The position numbers and the translations under genes were made by a program. From assembly GCF_000702165.1 (NCBI RefSeq), contig NZ_JNKU01000014.1, positions 1 to 50,101 of the forward strand: a DNA stretch of 50,101 nucleotides. Direction: 5' to 3'. This stretch comes from Sharpea azabuensis DSM 18934 (GTDB lineage: Bacteria > Bacillota_I > Bacilli_A > Erysipelotrichales > Coprobacillaceae). This document shows positions 19,516-28,174 of the stretch, in pieces. Under the pieces are notes generated by a model. The model ran no database searches and was not told the DNA's origin. It worked only from the letters and a program-made list of their open reading frames with translations. Every line of letters starts with the position of its first letter. Position 1 is the first letter of the stretch.

Positions 19516-20244
19516 CTAAAGCGGGTGACGTGAGTTATAGACCTGATAGAGTAATACAGCAGTAGCAACTGAAGCATTAAGACTAGTAACATGTCCTGCC
19601 ATAGGCAAAATGACATTGATATCACAATGCTTCTTGACATTATGGCTGATGCCATAACCTTCTGAGCCAATGACGAGAACAGTAGGCATATTGTAATCTA
19701 CCTGACGATAATCCTGGGCTTCTTCATTTTCACATGCAACTGCCCAATAACCTTCTTCTTTAAGCTTGTCGAGTGTACGACTTAAATTTGTCACCTGGGC
19801 TACTGGAATATAATCAATAGCACCTGTTGATACCTTAGCAACAGTTGGTGTTAAACCGACAGAGCGATTTTTACCGATAATCACACCATCAACCTCAGTT
19901 GCATCACAAGTTCTTAATATGGCTCCGAGATTATGTGGATCTTCCAATCCATCAAGCATTAAGAGTAGTGGCTGCTTGTCTTTAGGAATCGAACTTAAGA
20001 TATCATTTAAAGGCGTATAGTCATACCCATCCGTGAGTGCTAGTACACCTTGATGATTGCCCTTACCTGCTTTCTCACTGAAATACTTTCTATTATCAGT
20101 CACCCGATATTGTATTTTATTCTTTTTTGCCAGTTCCATTAAATCATCGTTACGATTGCCTTTTAAAAAGACAAGCTCATCGATACGCTTATGATTACTG
20201 ATCAATTCTCGGATTGTATTTCTGCCATAAATCCACTGTTTCAT
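19516..20244 (-). CDS. rlmB: 23S rRNA 2'-O-methyltransferase (RlmB/TrmH family)
   Basis: SPOUT-fold methyltransferase, probably making Gm2251 in 23S rRNA. The 242 residues have an N-terminal substrate-binding domain (YGRNTIRELI, FLKGNRND) and a SpoU catalytic domain with motifs NLGAILRTCDATEVDGVI, VLVIGSEGYGIS and LPMAGHVTSLNASVATAVLL. The ribosome site is weak. It lies between mrnC and sigH in the order known from Bacillus. Confidence 0.95.
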   Translation of the reverse strand: MKQWIYGRNTIRELISNHKRIDELVFLKGNRNDDLMELAKKNKIQYRVTDNRKYFSEKAGKGNHQGVLALTDGYDYTPLNDILSSIPKDKQPLLLMLDGLEDPHNLGAILRTCDATEVDGVIIGKNRSVGLTPTVAKVSTGAIDYIPVAQVTNLSRTLDKLKEEGYWAVACENEEAQDYRQVDYNMPTVLVIGSEGYGISHNVKKHCDINVILPMAGHVTSLNASVATAVLLYQVYNSRHPL

Positions 20245-20288
20245 CTTAACCTAATTTCCTCAATTTCTTTCAAATTTCCTTAAAAGAG

Positions 20289-20690
20289 CTACTTTCCACG
20301 CAGTTTTTTCAGTTTATGCTCATCTACTGCTTCCACAAAGTAAGCAAAAATCTCATTAATACGTTCATCATTGCCTTCTAAATGCAATGTCCCAATAATG
20401 GCCTCAAAGCCTGTTGACTGATTATGGATAATCACATTTTTCGCTTTTCTGCCCTTCGTATTACGTCCTCTTTTATAAATCGCAATTTCTCTTTCTGTTA
20501 AGAAATTGTTTTGCATGGCAAGGTGTACAAATTCCGCCTGAGCATAGGCAGATACATATTGCACACTGCGCTTCTGTAGTTCATTGACCCTGACCACGCC
20601 CTTTTCCAACAAATAATCTCTTACCAGCACTTCAAAGACAGCATCACCAATATAGGCGAGAGCAAGAGAATTTAGTAATTCCGCTCTCAT
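20289..20690 (-). CDS. mrnC: Mini-ribonuclease III
   Basis: RNase III-like enzyme without an RNA-binding domain; in B. subtilis it trims the 23S rRNA ends. The 133 residues include the catalytic signature LAYIGDAVFEVLVRDY (Asp16) and the later GTLHLEGNDERINEIF helix with a second acidic site. Its ATG overlaps the cysS stop (TAATG). Confidence 0.95.
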   Translation of the reverse strand: MRAELLNSLALAYIGDAVFEVLVRDYLLEKGVVRVNELQKRSVQYVSAYAQAEFVHLAMQNNFLTEREIAIYKRGRNTKGRKAKNVIIHNQSTGFEAIIGTLHLEGNDERINEIFAYFVEAVDEHKLKKLRGK

Positions 20691-22033
20691 TAAAGAATTC
20701 CTTTCGCACTCAATTGTGCTCTAAGCTTATCTGCTTCTTCAAAATTCTTTACTTTCTTATAAGCATTCCATTGATTATAAAGATCAATATCTTCATCACT
20801 TAAAACAACACCATCAAACTTAAAGCCAAGCACATCAAGCATAGCCTGCAATGTCGCATATTCATCAGCAATCAATTCATTATCCTTTTCGCGTACACGC
20901 ATAACCTGATTAAGAACTTTCACCTGATCTAAGACTTCTGTCATCGCTAATGAAGTATTTAAGTCATCCGATAATGCCTCTACCATATGGTCAACAACTT
21001 CTTTTTTAGCCAAGCCCTCCTCAATACGATTAACAGCTAAATAGAGTGAAGTATTCTTCACAACATTTTCAATCTTGGCTATTTCTTTCTTGGTTGTTTC
21101 AAGAACTTCATCAGTGAAATTCAAAGTCTTACGATAATGTGTTGAAAGCATTAATCCCTTGTAGACATTGACGCCAAGCTTTACAAGCAAGTCTTTTGCC
21201 CACAAGACATTACCAAGTGACTTACTCATTTTTTCACCATTGATATTGATCATCTGGTTATGCATCCAGTAGTTAGCAAGATGGGTATTTGAATAAGCAA
21301 TGGCCTGAGCAATTTCATTTTCATGATGTGGGAATTTCAAATCATATCCACCCCCATGAATATCAATGAGCCCTCTGCCAAAGATATCATTAATCATTAC
21401 AACACATTCAGTATGCCATCCTGGTCTTCCTTTTGACCATGGTGAATCAAACTGAATGCCTTCATTAGTCTTCTTCCATAAGGCAAAATCAAGTGAACTT
21501 TCTTTCTTATCATCATCTTCTGTTGATGTTCTTTCACTTGCTCCCTGGATTAAATCTTCGACATGAATACCGGACAAATGACCATAATCTTTAATCTTTG
21601 AGACACGGAAATAGACATCCCCCTGTGATTCATAAGCATAGCCCTTCTCAATCAATGCAGCAACAAAGGCAATAATCTTATCCATTGTTTCAGTAACACG
21701 AGGGGTATGTGTAGGTGTTTCAATATTTAGGCCATTACGTACATCTTCATAAGCTTTAATATATTTTTCTGTCAGTTCTTTCTCACTTACGCCTTCTTCC
21801 TTGGCTTTCTTGATAATCTTGTCATCAACATCAGTATAGTTTGATACAAAAGTGACATCATAGCCAAGATATTCGAATGTTCTTCTTAAGACATCGAAGA
21901 TAATCATTGGTCTTGTATTACCAATATGAACATAGTTATAAACAGTAGGTCCACATACATAGATTCCTACCTTACCTTCTTCAATTGGTTTAAATTCTTC
22001 TTTCTGATTTGTGAATGAATTGTAGATTTTCAT
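20690..22033 (-). CDS. cysS: Cysteinyl-tRNA synthetase
   Basis: Class I aminoacyl-tRNA synthetase that charges tRNA-Cys. The 447 residues contain HIGN (the HIGH motif) near residue 37, zinc ligands Cys27 and those around HTECV, and KMSKS near residue 266. A strong ribosome site (TAGGAGGA) lies between the T-box terminator and the ATG. Expression is controlled by a Cys-specific T-box upstream. Confidence 0.98.
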   Translation of the reverse strand: MKIYNSFTNQKEEFKPIEEGKVGIYVCGPTVYNYVHIGNTRPMIIFDVLRRTFEYLGYDVTFVSNYTDVDDKIIKKAKEEGVSEKELTEKYIKAYEDVRNGLNIETPTHTPRVTETMDKIIAFVAALIEKGYAYESQGDVYFRVSKIKDYGHLSGIHVEDLIQGASERTSTEDDDKKESSLDFALWKKTNEGIQFDSPWSKGRPGWHTECVVMINDIFGRGLIDIHGGGYDLKFPHHENEIAQAIAYSNTHLANYWMHNQMININGEKMSKSLGNVLWAKDLLVKLGVNVYKGLMLSTHYRKTLNFTDEVLETTKKEIAKIENVVKNTSLYLAVNRIEEGLAKKEVVDHMVEALSDDLNTSLAMTEVLDQVKVLNQVMRVREKDNELIADEYATLQAMLDVLGFKFDGVVLSDEDIDLYNQWNAYKKVKNFEEADKLRAQLSAKGIL

Positions 22034-22044
22034 AAATTCCTCCT

Positions 22045-22220
22045 AAAAAAAGGTCTTGTCTAGAGATTATCCACCCTAAACAAAACCATCTCTTTTAACG
22101 CAAGTCTACGTCCCCTCTTTGCAAGGAGCTCAGTCAGGGGCATCCAGTGTATCCTTACAAGCTGCTTTCACCATCCAGCTCTCGCTACAGTCTTCCAACA
22201 CCTTCATTCCTGCCTTTAAT
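22045..22220 (-). promoter_or_regulatory. T-box riboswitch, Cys-specific, upstream of cysS
   Basis: The leader has the GAGAGCTGG distal part of Stem I and a specifier loop holding UGC (22140-22142), a cysteine codon, between GTGT/ACAC and CAGG/CCTG helices. The T-box bulge is UGGA (22070-22073): its fourth base pairs with a U discriminator, as in tRNA-Cys. A 12-base terminator stem (22052-22063 with 22076-22087) precedes seven T (22045-22051). Uncharged tRNA-Cys should stabilise the antiterminator and switch on cysS. Confidence 0.9.
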
Positions 22221-22290
22221 TTATTTATATCTTAGCAAACTTCCTAGCTTGCTTCAAGCTAAACACACGAAAAGCACATCCTTGAAGTGA

Positions 22291-22320
22291 AAGAAAGGAA
22301 GGTCATTGACCTTCCTTTCT
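22291..22320 (-). terminator. Terminator after glgA
   Basis: Long perfect stem AAAGGAAGGTCA/TGACCTTCCTTT followed by TTCTTTC. It overlaps the glgA stop codon. Confidence 0.75.
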
Positions 22321-23746
22321 AAAGTAATGATGAAAAGACTCTTATATATTGTTCACTTGAATGATCCCAATCTAAGTTTTCTTGCATGCCTCTTACGACT
22401 AAGTCATGCCACTTATCTTTCATATCATAATAAACATGAAGGGCATAATCAATTGTATCAAGCATTTCATGGGCATTGTAGTTTGCAAAGCTAAATCCTG
22501 TTCCCGTGTTTTCATATTCATTGAATGGTACAACAGAATCTTTCAAGCCACCTGTCTCTCTGACAATTGGTACTGAACCATAACGTAAAGCCATCATTTG
22601 TGATAAGCCACATGGTTCAAATAATGAAGGCATAAGGAACATATCCGTCGAAGCATAGATACGTTGTGCAAGTGCTCCATCATATTTCAAATTCAAAGAG
22701 AATTTATCAGGATATCTTGAAGCAAAGTTTTTAAGTGGTTCTTCATACTTAGCATCACCAGCACCAAGTACAACAACCTGAACTTCACGTTTCATCAATT
22801 CTTCAAAACGATTAATAATCAGATCAAGTCCCTTTTGCCATGTCAATCTTGAAACAATACCAATTAATGGTATATCGGCATTCTGTGGCAAGCCAACTTC
22901 TTTTTGTAGAGCAAGCTTGTTTTTCATCTTCATTTCATTCACATTGGAACTATTGAAATGATAGCTAAGATCTGGATCAGTTTCTGGATTAATCGTTTCA
23001 TTATCAATACCATTCAAGATACCAACAAGATCATGACGACGCATATTCAAGATACTTTGTAAGCCTTCGCCATAAGCATCAGTTAGAATTTCATTGGCAT
23101 ATGTAGGTGAAACAGTCGTAATTAAATCCGCATAAACGATTGCTGCTTTCATCATATTCATGCAGCCATCATTACGTAAATTACCATTGTAATAAAGATA
23201 ATTATCAAGACCAAAGAGATCCTGTAAAAGTCTTGGATCACACTTACCTTGGTAAGCAATATTATGAATTGTAAATGTCACTTTGACATTCCCATAGAAA
23301 TCACAATAGCAATATCTTTCTTTATATAGAGGAGCAATCATAGCTGCCTGCCAGTCATGTAAAGAAAGGATATCGGGCATAATATCTAAACGTGACAAGC
23401 ATTCCAAAACTGCAAAGTCATAGAATGCAAAACGTTCATAGTCATCATCATATCCATAAAGCCCAGGTCTTCTAAAATATTGTTCATTATCAACAAAATA
23501 ATATGTCACACCATCATGTTCAGCCTTGAAGACACCACAATAACATCTTCTCCAGCCAACCCATAAATAGAAATTCGTCACATATTCTAATTGATCATTG
23601 TATTTCAGATCCTGATATTTAGGCAAGATGACATAACATTCATGTCCTTTTTTAGCAAGTGCTTTTGGCAAAGATCCTATTACATCAGCAAGTCCGCCCG
23701 ATTTAATATAAGGTTGTGCTTCACCAGCCGCAAATACTATTCTCAT
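22319..23746 (-). CDS. glgA: Glycogen synthase (ADP-glucose)
   Basis: GT5 glycosyltransferase that adds glucose from ADP-glucose to alpha-1,4-glucan chains. The 475 residues start MRIVFAAGEAQPYIKSGGL; Lys15 in the KSGGL motif binds ADP-glucose. The C-terminal GT-B domain shows SRLTWQKGLDLI and the PSLFEPCGLSQMMALRYG substrate loop. Its ATG overlaps the glgD stop (TAATG), so the two subunit genes and the synthase are made together. No branching enzyme or phosphorylase is in the window. Confidence 0.97.
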   Translation of the reverse strand: MRIVFAAGEAQPYIKSGGLADVIGSLPKALAKKGHECYVILPKYQDLKYNDQLEYVTNFYLWVGWRRCYCGVFKAEHDGVTYYFVDNEQYFRRPGLYGYDDDYERFAFYDFAVLECLSRLDIMPDILSLHDWQAAMIAPLYKERYCYCDFYGNVKVTFTIHNIAYQGKCDPRLLQDLFGLDNYLYYNGNLRNDGCMNMMKAAIVYADLITTVSPTYANEILTDAYGEGLQSILNMRRHDLVGILNGIDNETINPETDPDLSYHFNSSNVNEMKMKNKLALQKEVGLPQNADIPLIGIVSRLTWQKGLDLIINRFEELMKREVQVVVLGAGDAKYEEPLKNFASRYPDKFSLNLKYDGALAQRIYASTDMFLMPSLFEPCGLSQMMALRYGSVPIVRETGGLKDSVVPFNEYENTGTGFSFANYNAHEMLDTIDYALHVYYDMKDKWHDLVVRGMQENLDWDHSSEQYIRVFSSLL

Positions 23747-24861
23747 TAAACAACGTCCCCTTCTTTAATAAAGAGCGGTTCTTTTACTTCACCTTTCAGA
23801 TTCTTCATGTTCTTAACTCTTGCATGTTTATCCATAATGACATTTTCAAGTACTGAACCTGGATCGATTACTGAGCCAGAGAAGATGATAGAATTCTTAA
23901 TAACAGCACCTTCACCAACAATAACATCACGACCAATAATAGAATGTTCAACTGTACCGTTGACAACAGCACCATTAGCAATCATGCTGTCACGTACTGA
24001 AGCATGTTCTTTATATTTAGTTGGTGGTGTATCGTTTGTATTTGTGAAGATTGGCCAGTTTGTATGGAAGACTTGGGTAGAAACTTCATAGTTCAAGAAT
24101 TCAAGACATACATCAAAGTAAGCATGATAATTATTGATGCATCTCACATAGCCTTTATATTCATAAATACCAATTCTTCTTTCATCAAGTGAATATGCAA
24201 GCATATCTCTAATTGAATAGAATGGAGAAACTTTTTCAGCATTCTTTAAGAAAGTTGCAAAAGCTTTAGCAGAGAATACATATGTTTCAAGAGAGATCAT
24301 ACGATTCTTCGCATTGCCCATATTTGTTTCAAGCTGAGTGACAAGCTTTGTATCGCTATCTAACTTAACATAGTCACAGCCAATCCATTTCTCGTCTGCA
24401 TTTTTCACTTTCTGTGTAGCGATTGTCACTGCATTACCACTTGCTGCATGTGCTTCAACAAGTTCAGAGAAATCCATTGTATTGATGATATGTGCAGGTG
24501 CAACAACAACATAATCAGGTTTATTTGTTTCAAAGAAAGCGATGTTTTCGATAATGTTATTGATATCATTATTATACATGCCATTACCAGCATATTTTTC
24601 ATCATATAATAACTGTACGCCACCATTCTTACTATTGAAATTCCATGCATTACCATTAGCCATATGTTTGAATAATGATCTAGGTTTTTCCTTGATCAAA
24701 ACACCAACATTGTCAATATTTGAATTAGAGAAGTTTGATAAAACCAAATCAATGATTCCATAACGTCCTAAGAAGCTAACTGAAGCTAGTGGACGTCTTT
24801 CAGTAAGTCCCTTTAAAGAGACATCTGAGTGTAAGTTTACATAACCTATTACTTTAGCCAT
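23746..24861 (-). CDS. glgD: GlgD, non-catalytic ADP-glucose pyrophosphorylase partner
   Basis: Paralogue of GlgC that forms a heterotetramer with it and raises its activity in Firmicutes. The 371 residues keep the nucleotidyltransferase and left-handed beta-helix fold (VIGRDVIVGEGA-type repeats), but the GGxGxRL nucleotide loop is lost (GYVNLHSDVSLKGL) and the catalytic LSGDH motif reads VVAPAH. GlgC 15 bases upstream keeps both. This supports a regulatory role. Confidence 0.95.
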   Translation of the reverse strand: MAKVIGYVNLHSDVSLKGLTERRPLASVSFLGRYGIIDLVLSNFSNSNIDNVGVLIKEKPRSLFKHMANGNAWNFNSKNGGVQLLYDEKYAGNGMYNNDINNIIENIAFFETNKPDYVVVAPAHIINTMDFSELVEAHAASGNAVTIATQKVKNADEKWIGCDYVKLDSDTKLVTQLETNMGNAKNRMISLETYVFSAKAFATFLKNAEKVSPFYSIRDMLAYSLDERRIGIYEYKGYVRCINNYHAYFDVCLEFLNYEVSTQVFHTNWPIFTNTNDTPPTKYKEHASVRDSMIANGAVVNGTVEHSIIGRDVIVGEGAVIKNSIIFSGSVIDPGSVLENVIMDKHARVKNMKNLKGEVKEPLFIKEGDVV

Positions 24862-24875
24862 TCTGATATCCCTCC

Positions 24876-26003
24876 TTAAAGACTATTGTTGCTGATAAGA
24901 GCAACATCTTTCTGTTCTTCATTAATTTTTGTGCCAGCTTTAATAGTTACATTTTCATCAACAATTGCCTTGTAGACTTCTGCGCCTTCTTCTACAAGTA
25001 CGCCTGGAAGCAAGACAGAATCAACAACTTTAGCTCCCTTGCCTACAAATACATTTGCTGAAAGGACTGAACCTGTTACCGATCCATCTACTGTACAGCC
25101 CTGGTTTACGAGTGAATTAGAAATCTCGGCATCAACACCTAATACCTGTGGCTTTGCAAGTGTATCTTCACCATAGATCTTCCAATCTTTCTTTGTATTG
25201 TAAAGATCCAATGTATTCTTGTCATCAAGCAAGTCCATATTAGCCTGCCATAATGATTCAACAGTACCAACATCTTTCCAGTAACCCTTGAATTCATAGG
25301 CATATAAACGCTTATTATCAGCAAGCATATCAGGAATAATATTCATACCAAAGTCATGCTTACTATCAGCTTTCTTAGCATCTGCCAATAAGTATTTTCT
25401 TAATTCCTTATATGTGAAAATATAAATACCCATTGATGCTAATGTAGATTTTGGTTTTTCAGGCTTTTCTTCAAATTCATAAATAGAGCCATCTTCATTT
25501 GTATTCATGATACCAAAACGACTAGCTTCCTTTAAAGAAACGTTCAATACAGCTACCGTTAAATCTGCATTCTTCTCCTTATGAGCAGCAAGCATTTCTG
25601 CATAATCCATCTTATAGATATGGTCACCTGAAAGAATGAGAACATATTCAGGATCATATTGATCTAAGAAATCAATATTCTGTCTAATGGCATCTGCTGT
25701 ACCTGCATACCAGTTTGCACCATCAGCACCTTCTCTTGCAGGTAAGATGGCTGCTAATGAATTGTTACCATCAAGCCCCCACTTAGTACCAGCACCAACA
25801 TATTCTCCAAGTAATACTGACTCATATTGTGTCAATACGCCTACTACATCAATGCCAGAGTTTGCGCAGTTACTTAAAGGGAAGTCAATAATACGATACT
25901 TTCCTCCGAAGTGCACTGCTGGCTTCGCTACTTTTGCCGTTAATTCTTTTAGACGGCTACCACGGCCACCTGCAAGAATCATAGCGACTAATTCTTTTCC
26001 CAT
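24876..26003 (-). CDS. glgC: Glucose-1-phosphate adenylyltransferase, catalytic subunit
   Basis: Makes ADP-glucose from glucose-1-phosphate and ATP, the first committed step of glycogen synthesis. The 375 residues have the nucleotide loop LAGGRGSRL near residue 10, [15 protein letters not shown], the catalytic [10 protein letters not shown] near residue 140, and C-terminal beta-helix repeats. A strong ribosome site (TAGGAGGAG) precedes the ATG. First gene of the glgC-glgD-glgA operon. Confidence 0.97.
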   Translation of the reverse strand: MGKELVAMILAGGRGSRLKELTAKVAKPAVHFGGKYRIIDFPLSNCANSGIDVVGVLTQYESVLLGEYVGAGTKWGLDGNNSLAAILPAREGADGANWYAGTADAIRQNIDFLDQYDPEYVLILSGDHIYKMDYAEMLAAHKEKNADLTVAVLNVSLKEASRFGIMNTNEDGSIYEFEEKPEKPKSTLASMGIYIFTYKELRKYLLADAKKADSKHDFGMNIIPDMLADNKRLYAYEFKGYWKDVGTVESLWQANMDLLDDKNTLDLYNTKKDWKIYGEDTLAKPQVLGVDAEISNSLVNQGCTVDGSVTGSVLSANVFVGKGAKVVDSVLLPGVLVEEGAEVYKAIVDENVTIKAGTKINEEQKDVALISNNSL

Positions 26004-26043
26004 TTGTTTCTCCTCCTAAATTTTGTAATCGCTTTCTTTATAT

Positions 26044-26072
26044 ATTCTATCACATTGGATAAAACATATGAA
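26044..26072 (-). promoter_or_regulatory. Candidate glg operon promoter
   Basis: -35 TTCATA (26067-26072), 17-base spacer, -10 TAGAAT (26044-26049), giving a leader of roughly 34 bases to glgC. The -35 is weak. Confidence 0.45.
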
Positions 26073-26087
26073 GTTAATTCAGACAAA

Positions 26088-26177
26088 TACAAAAAGCACT
26101 TTATAAAGTCTAAACGTGGTTTAAAGTCGACAATCCCTCCCTAGGATCGAGTTCGTTCTACCACCGCTTACATTATA
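26088..26177 (-). ncRNA. Candidate small structured RNA upstream of glgC
   Basis: A perfect -10 TATAAT (26172-26177) is followed by a roughly 75-base stretch that folds compactly. GTGGT/ACCAC (26115-26119 with 26159-26163) encloses an inner TCGATCC hairpin. An ACTT/AAGT hairpin with a run of five T then ends near 26091. It matches no RNA family I can name. It could be a free sRNA, or the first part of a glg leader with an internal terminator. The -35 box is not convincing. Confidence 0.4.
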
Positions 26178-26207
26178 TCACATTTTTGAGAGAAATAAGA
26201 TTCAAAT

Positions 26208-26255
26208 CTATACTTCTTCAAGATATTTTCTTAAATGAGAAATATACGAATACTT
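26208..26255 (-). pseudogene. Remnant of a second folC 3' end
   Basis: In one minus-strand frame this region reads YISHLRKYLEEV and then TAG. The folC gene about 100 bases upstream ends FISTVRKYLEEA. The 22-base segment 26212-26233 equals 26314-26335 except for one base. No start or upstream coding is left, so it is a degenerate tail from a duplication or an old second copy. Confidence 0.5.
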
Positions 26256-26264
26256 TATAAATAT

Positions 26265-26298
26265 GAAAAAACTGAAACAAACAACGTTCATTCCAGTT
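26265..26298 (-). terminator. Terminator after folC
   Basis: AACTGGAA/TTTCAGTT stem (one G-U) with a long loop and six T on the minus strand. Confidence 0.65.
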
Positions 26299-26309
26299 CT
26301 ATAGAATCT

Positions 26310-27518
26310 TTATGCTTCTTCAAGATATTTTCTTACCGTTGAAATAAAATGTAACGAGCCCGTCACAACAACAAGATCATGTTTTAAGGCAGCAGTCTTA
26401 AGTGCATCTTTATATGATGCTGTATAAACCATCATATCCGTATCTTGCACCATCTTCTTTAGTGACCCATCCACACGTTCATCATTGAAGCTTGTCACAT
26501 AGATTGAATAAGGTGTATGAGCTAGTTCCCCGAGCATTTCTTCAACCTGCTTATCCTTCAATGCCGAAAAGACAATCCCGATATCCTGCTGTTCAATACA
26601 TTTAAGTGTCTCAAGAAGGCTTTGCAAGCCGGGAATATTGTGTGCTCCATCTATAATCACAGGCTTATTGAGATATTGCATCTTTTCAAATCGTCCTGGC
26701 CAGCTTGTATTTTCAACAGCTTTAATTGTTTTGTCATGGTCTAATGTGATTAATCTTGAAGCAATAGTCAAGGCTAAGCGGGCATTGCTAACCTGGTAAA
26801 TACCCTGATCTTTCAGTGTGATATCCATATCACGATATTGGAATTCAAATGGATAGTGGGTTGTTTCATATTCAGGAACGACAATCATTGTTGCATCCAT
26901 AACATCACATTGTTCCTGCAAGCGTGCTAATATCGTTCCCTTTGTCTCACTTGTGACAAAGAGATTTCCTCTTTTGATAATACCCATTTTCTCATTGATG
27001 ATATCAAATAAGGTTGGACCAATCTGTTCTATATGATCCATGCCTATATTCGTAATGGCACTAATCTTTGAATCAATAACATTTGTCTTATCATGCTCGC
27101 CTCCAATTCCACATTCAATGATACGAAAATCTAATGGCTGTGTATCAAAGTAATCAAGCATAATCAAAGTATCGATTTCAAACATACTCAGATGTTCTCT
27201 TTCAATCACATCATAGTATTTATTTATATAGTATAGTAAAGCTGTATCACTGATTGGTGTTCCATCAATGCAGATACGATCATTATGCTTTACAAGATAT
27301 GGGGAAGTGAAAGTCCCAACCTTATAGCCATGAGCGTTTAAAATAGCTCTCAGGTAATTCACGGTACTGCCTTTACCATTTGTACCAGCAATATGAATCA
27401 TATTCTTCTGATGCACATTGATATGCAGTTCATCTAAAGTTTTCTGAAAATCTTCAATCGTACGTTTATGACGTTGACTTTCAATATATTCAATAGCACT
27501 TTTTACACTATAAAACAT
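26310..27518 (-). CDS. folC: Folylpolyglutamate synthase / dihydrofolate synthase
   Basis: ATP-dependent ligase that adds glutamate to folates (and to dihydropteroate if bifunctional). It is 402 residues with the P-loop GTNGKGST at residues 45-52, the SPYLVKHNDRI loop, and the C-terminal Mur-ligase-like domain (GAHNIPGL). Its ATG overlaps the ung stop (TAATG), making it the last gene of a seven-gene run. Confidence 0.93.
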   Translation of the reverse strand: MFYSVKSAIEYIESQRHKRTIEDFQKTLDELHINVHQKNMIHIAGTNGKGSTVNYLRAILNAHGYKVGTFTSPYLVKHNDRICIDGTPISDTALLYYINKYYDVIEREHLSMFEIDTLIMLDYFDTQPLDFRIIECGIGGEHDKTNVIDSKISAITNIGMDHIEQIGPTLFDIINEKMGIIKRGNLFVTSETKGTILARLQEQCDVMDATMIVVPEYETTHYPFEFQYRDMDITLKDQGIYQVSNARLALTIASRLITLDHDKTIKAVENTSWPGRFEKMQYLNKPVIIDGAHNIPGLQSLLETLKCIEQQDIGIVFSALKDKQVEEMLGELAHTPYSIYVTSFNDERVDGSLKKMVQDTDMMVYTASYKDALKTAALKHDLVVVTGSLHFISTVRKYLEEA

Positions 27519-28174
27519 TATTCAATCCCCCAGTCTATTGGTGATATGCCATTTGCTTCTAGAAAGGCATTCGTTCTTGAAAATGGTCTTGAGCCAAAGA
27601 AGCCACGTGATGCACTTAATGGTGAAGGATGGGCAGACTCAATGACACAATGTTTATTTAAATCAATCATGCTTTTTTTCTTTCTTGCCGCATTGCCCCA
27701 AAGGATAAAAACAAGTGGCTTTTCACGTTCATTCATGACTTCAATAATGTGGTCCGTAAAGATTTCCCATCCCCTTCCAGCATGGGAAAAAGCCATACCC
27801 TCCTGCACTGTTAAAACAGTATTAAGCAATAATACCCCCTGTTTTGCCCATGAAGTTAAATCGCCATGGTTGGGAATATCAATGCCAACATCATTATGAG
27901 CTTCTTTGTAGATATTGACAAGTGATGGCGGAATACGTACCCCCCTGTTGACAGAAAAAGCTAAGCCATTGGCCTGATGAAGTTCATGGTAAGGGTCCTG
28001 CCCAAGTATAACAACCTTGATATCTTCATAGTCACAAAAATTAAAGGCATGATAGATCTGTTTATGTGGCGGGAAGATTGTATGTTGGTGGTAAGCATCT
28101 TCAACAAACTGATGAAGTTCCTGATAATAGGGCTGTGTTGCCTCATTCGCAATAATTTCTTTAAATGTCTTCAT
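27518..28174 (-). CDS. ung: Uracil-DNA glycosylase
   Basis: Removes uracil from DNA at the start of base excision repair. The 218 residues hold the water-activating motif GQDPYH (Asp60), the uracil-pocket NTVLTV segment, and the HPSPLSASRGF minor-groove loop. The start lies inside the 3' end of the upstream HAD gene (14-base overlap). Confidence 0.97.
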   Translation of the reverse strand: MKTFKEIIANEATQPYYQELHQFVEDAYHQHTIFPPHKQIYHAFNFCDYEDIKVVILGQDPYHELHQANGLAFSVNRGVRIPPSLVNIYKEAHNDVGIDIPNHGDLTSWAKQGVLLLNTVLTVQEGMAFSHAGRGWEIFTDHIIEVMNEREKPLVFILWGNAARKKKSMIDLNKHCVIESAHPSPLSASRGFFGSRPFSRTNAFLEANGISPIDWGIE

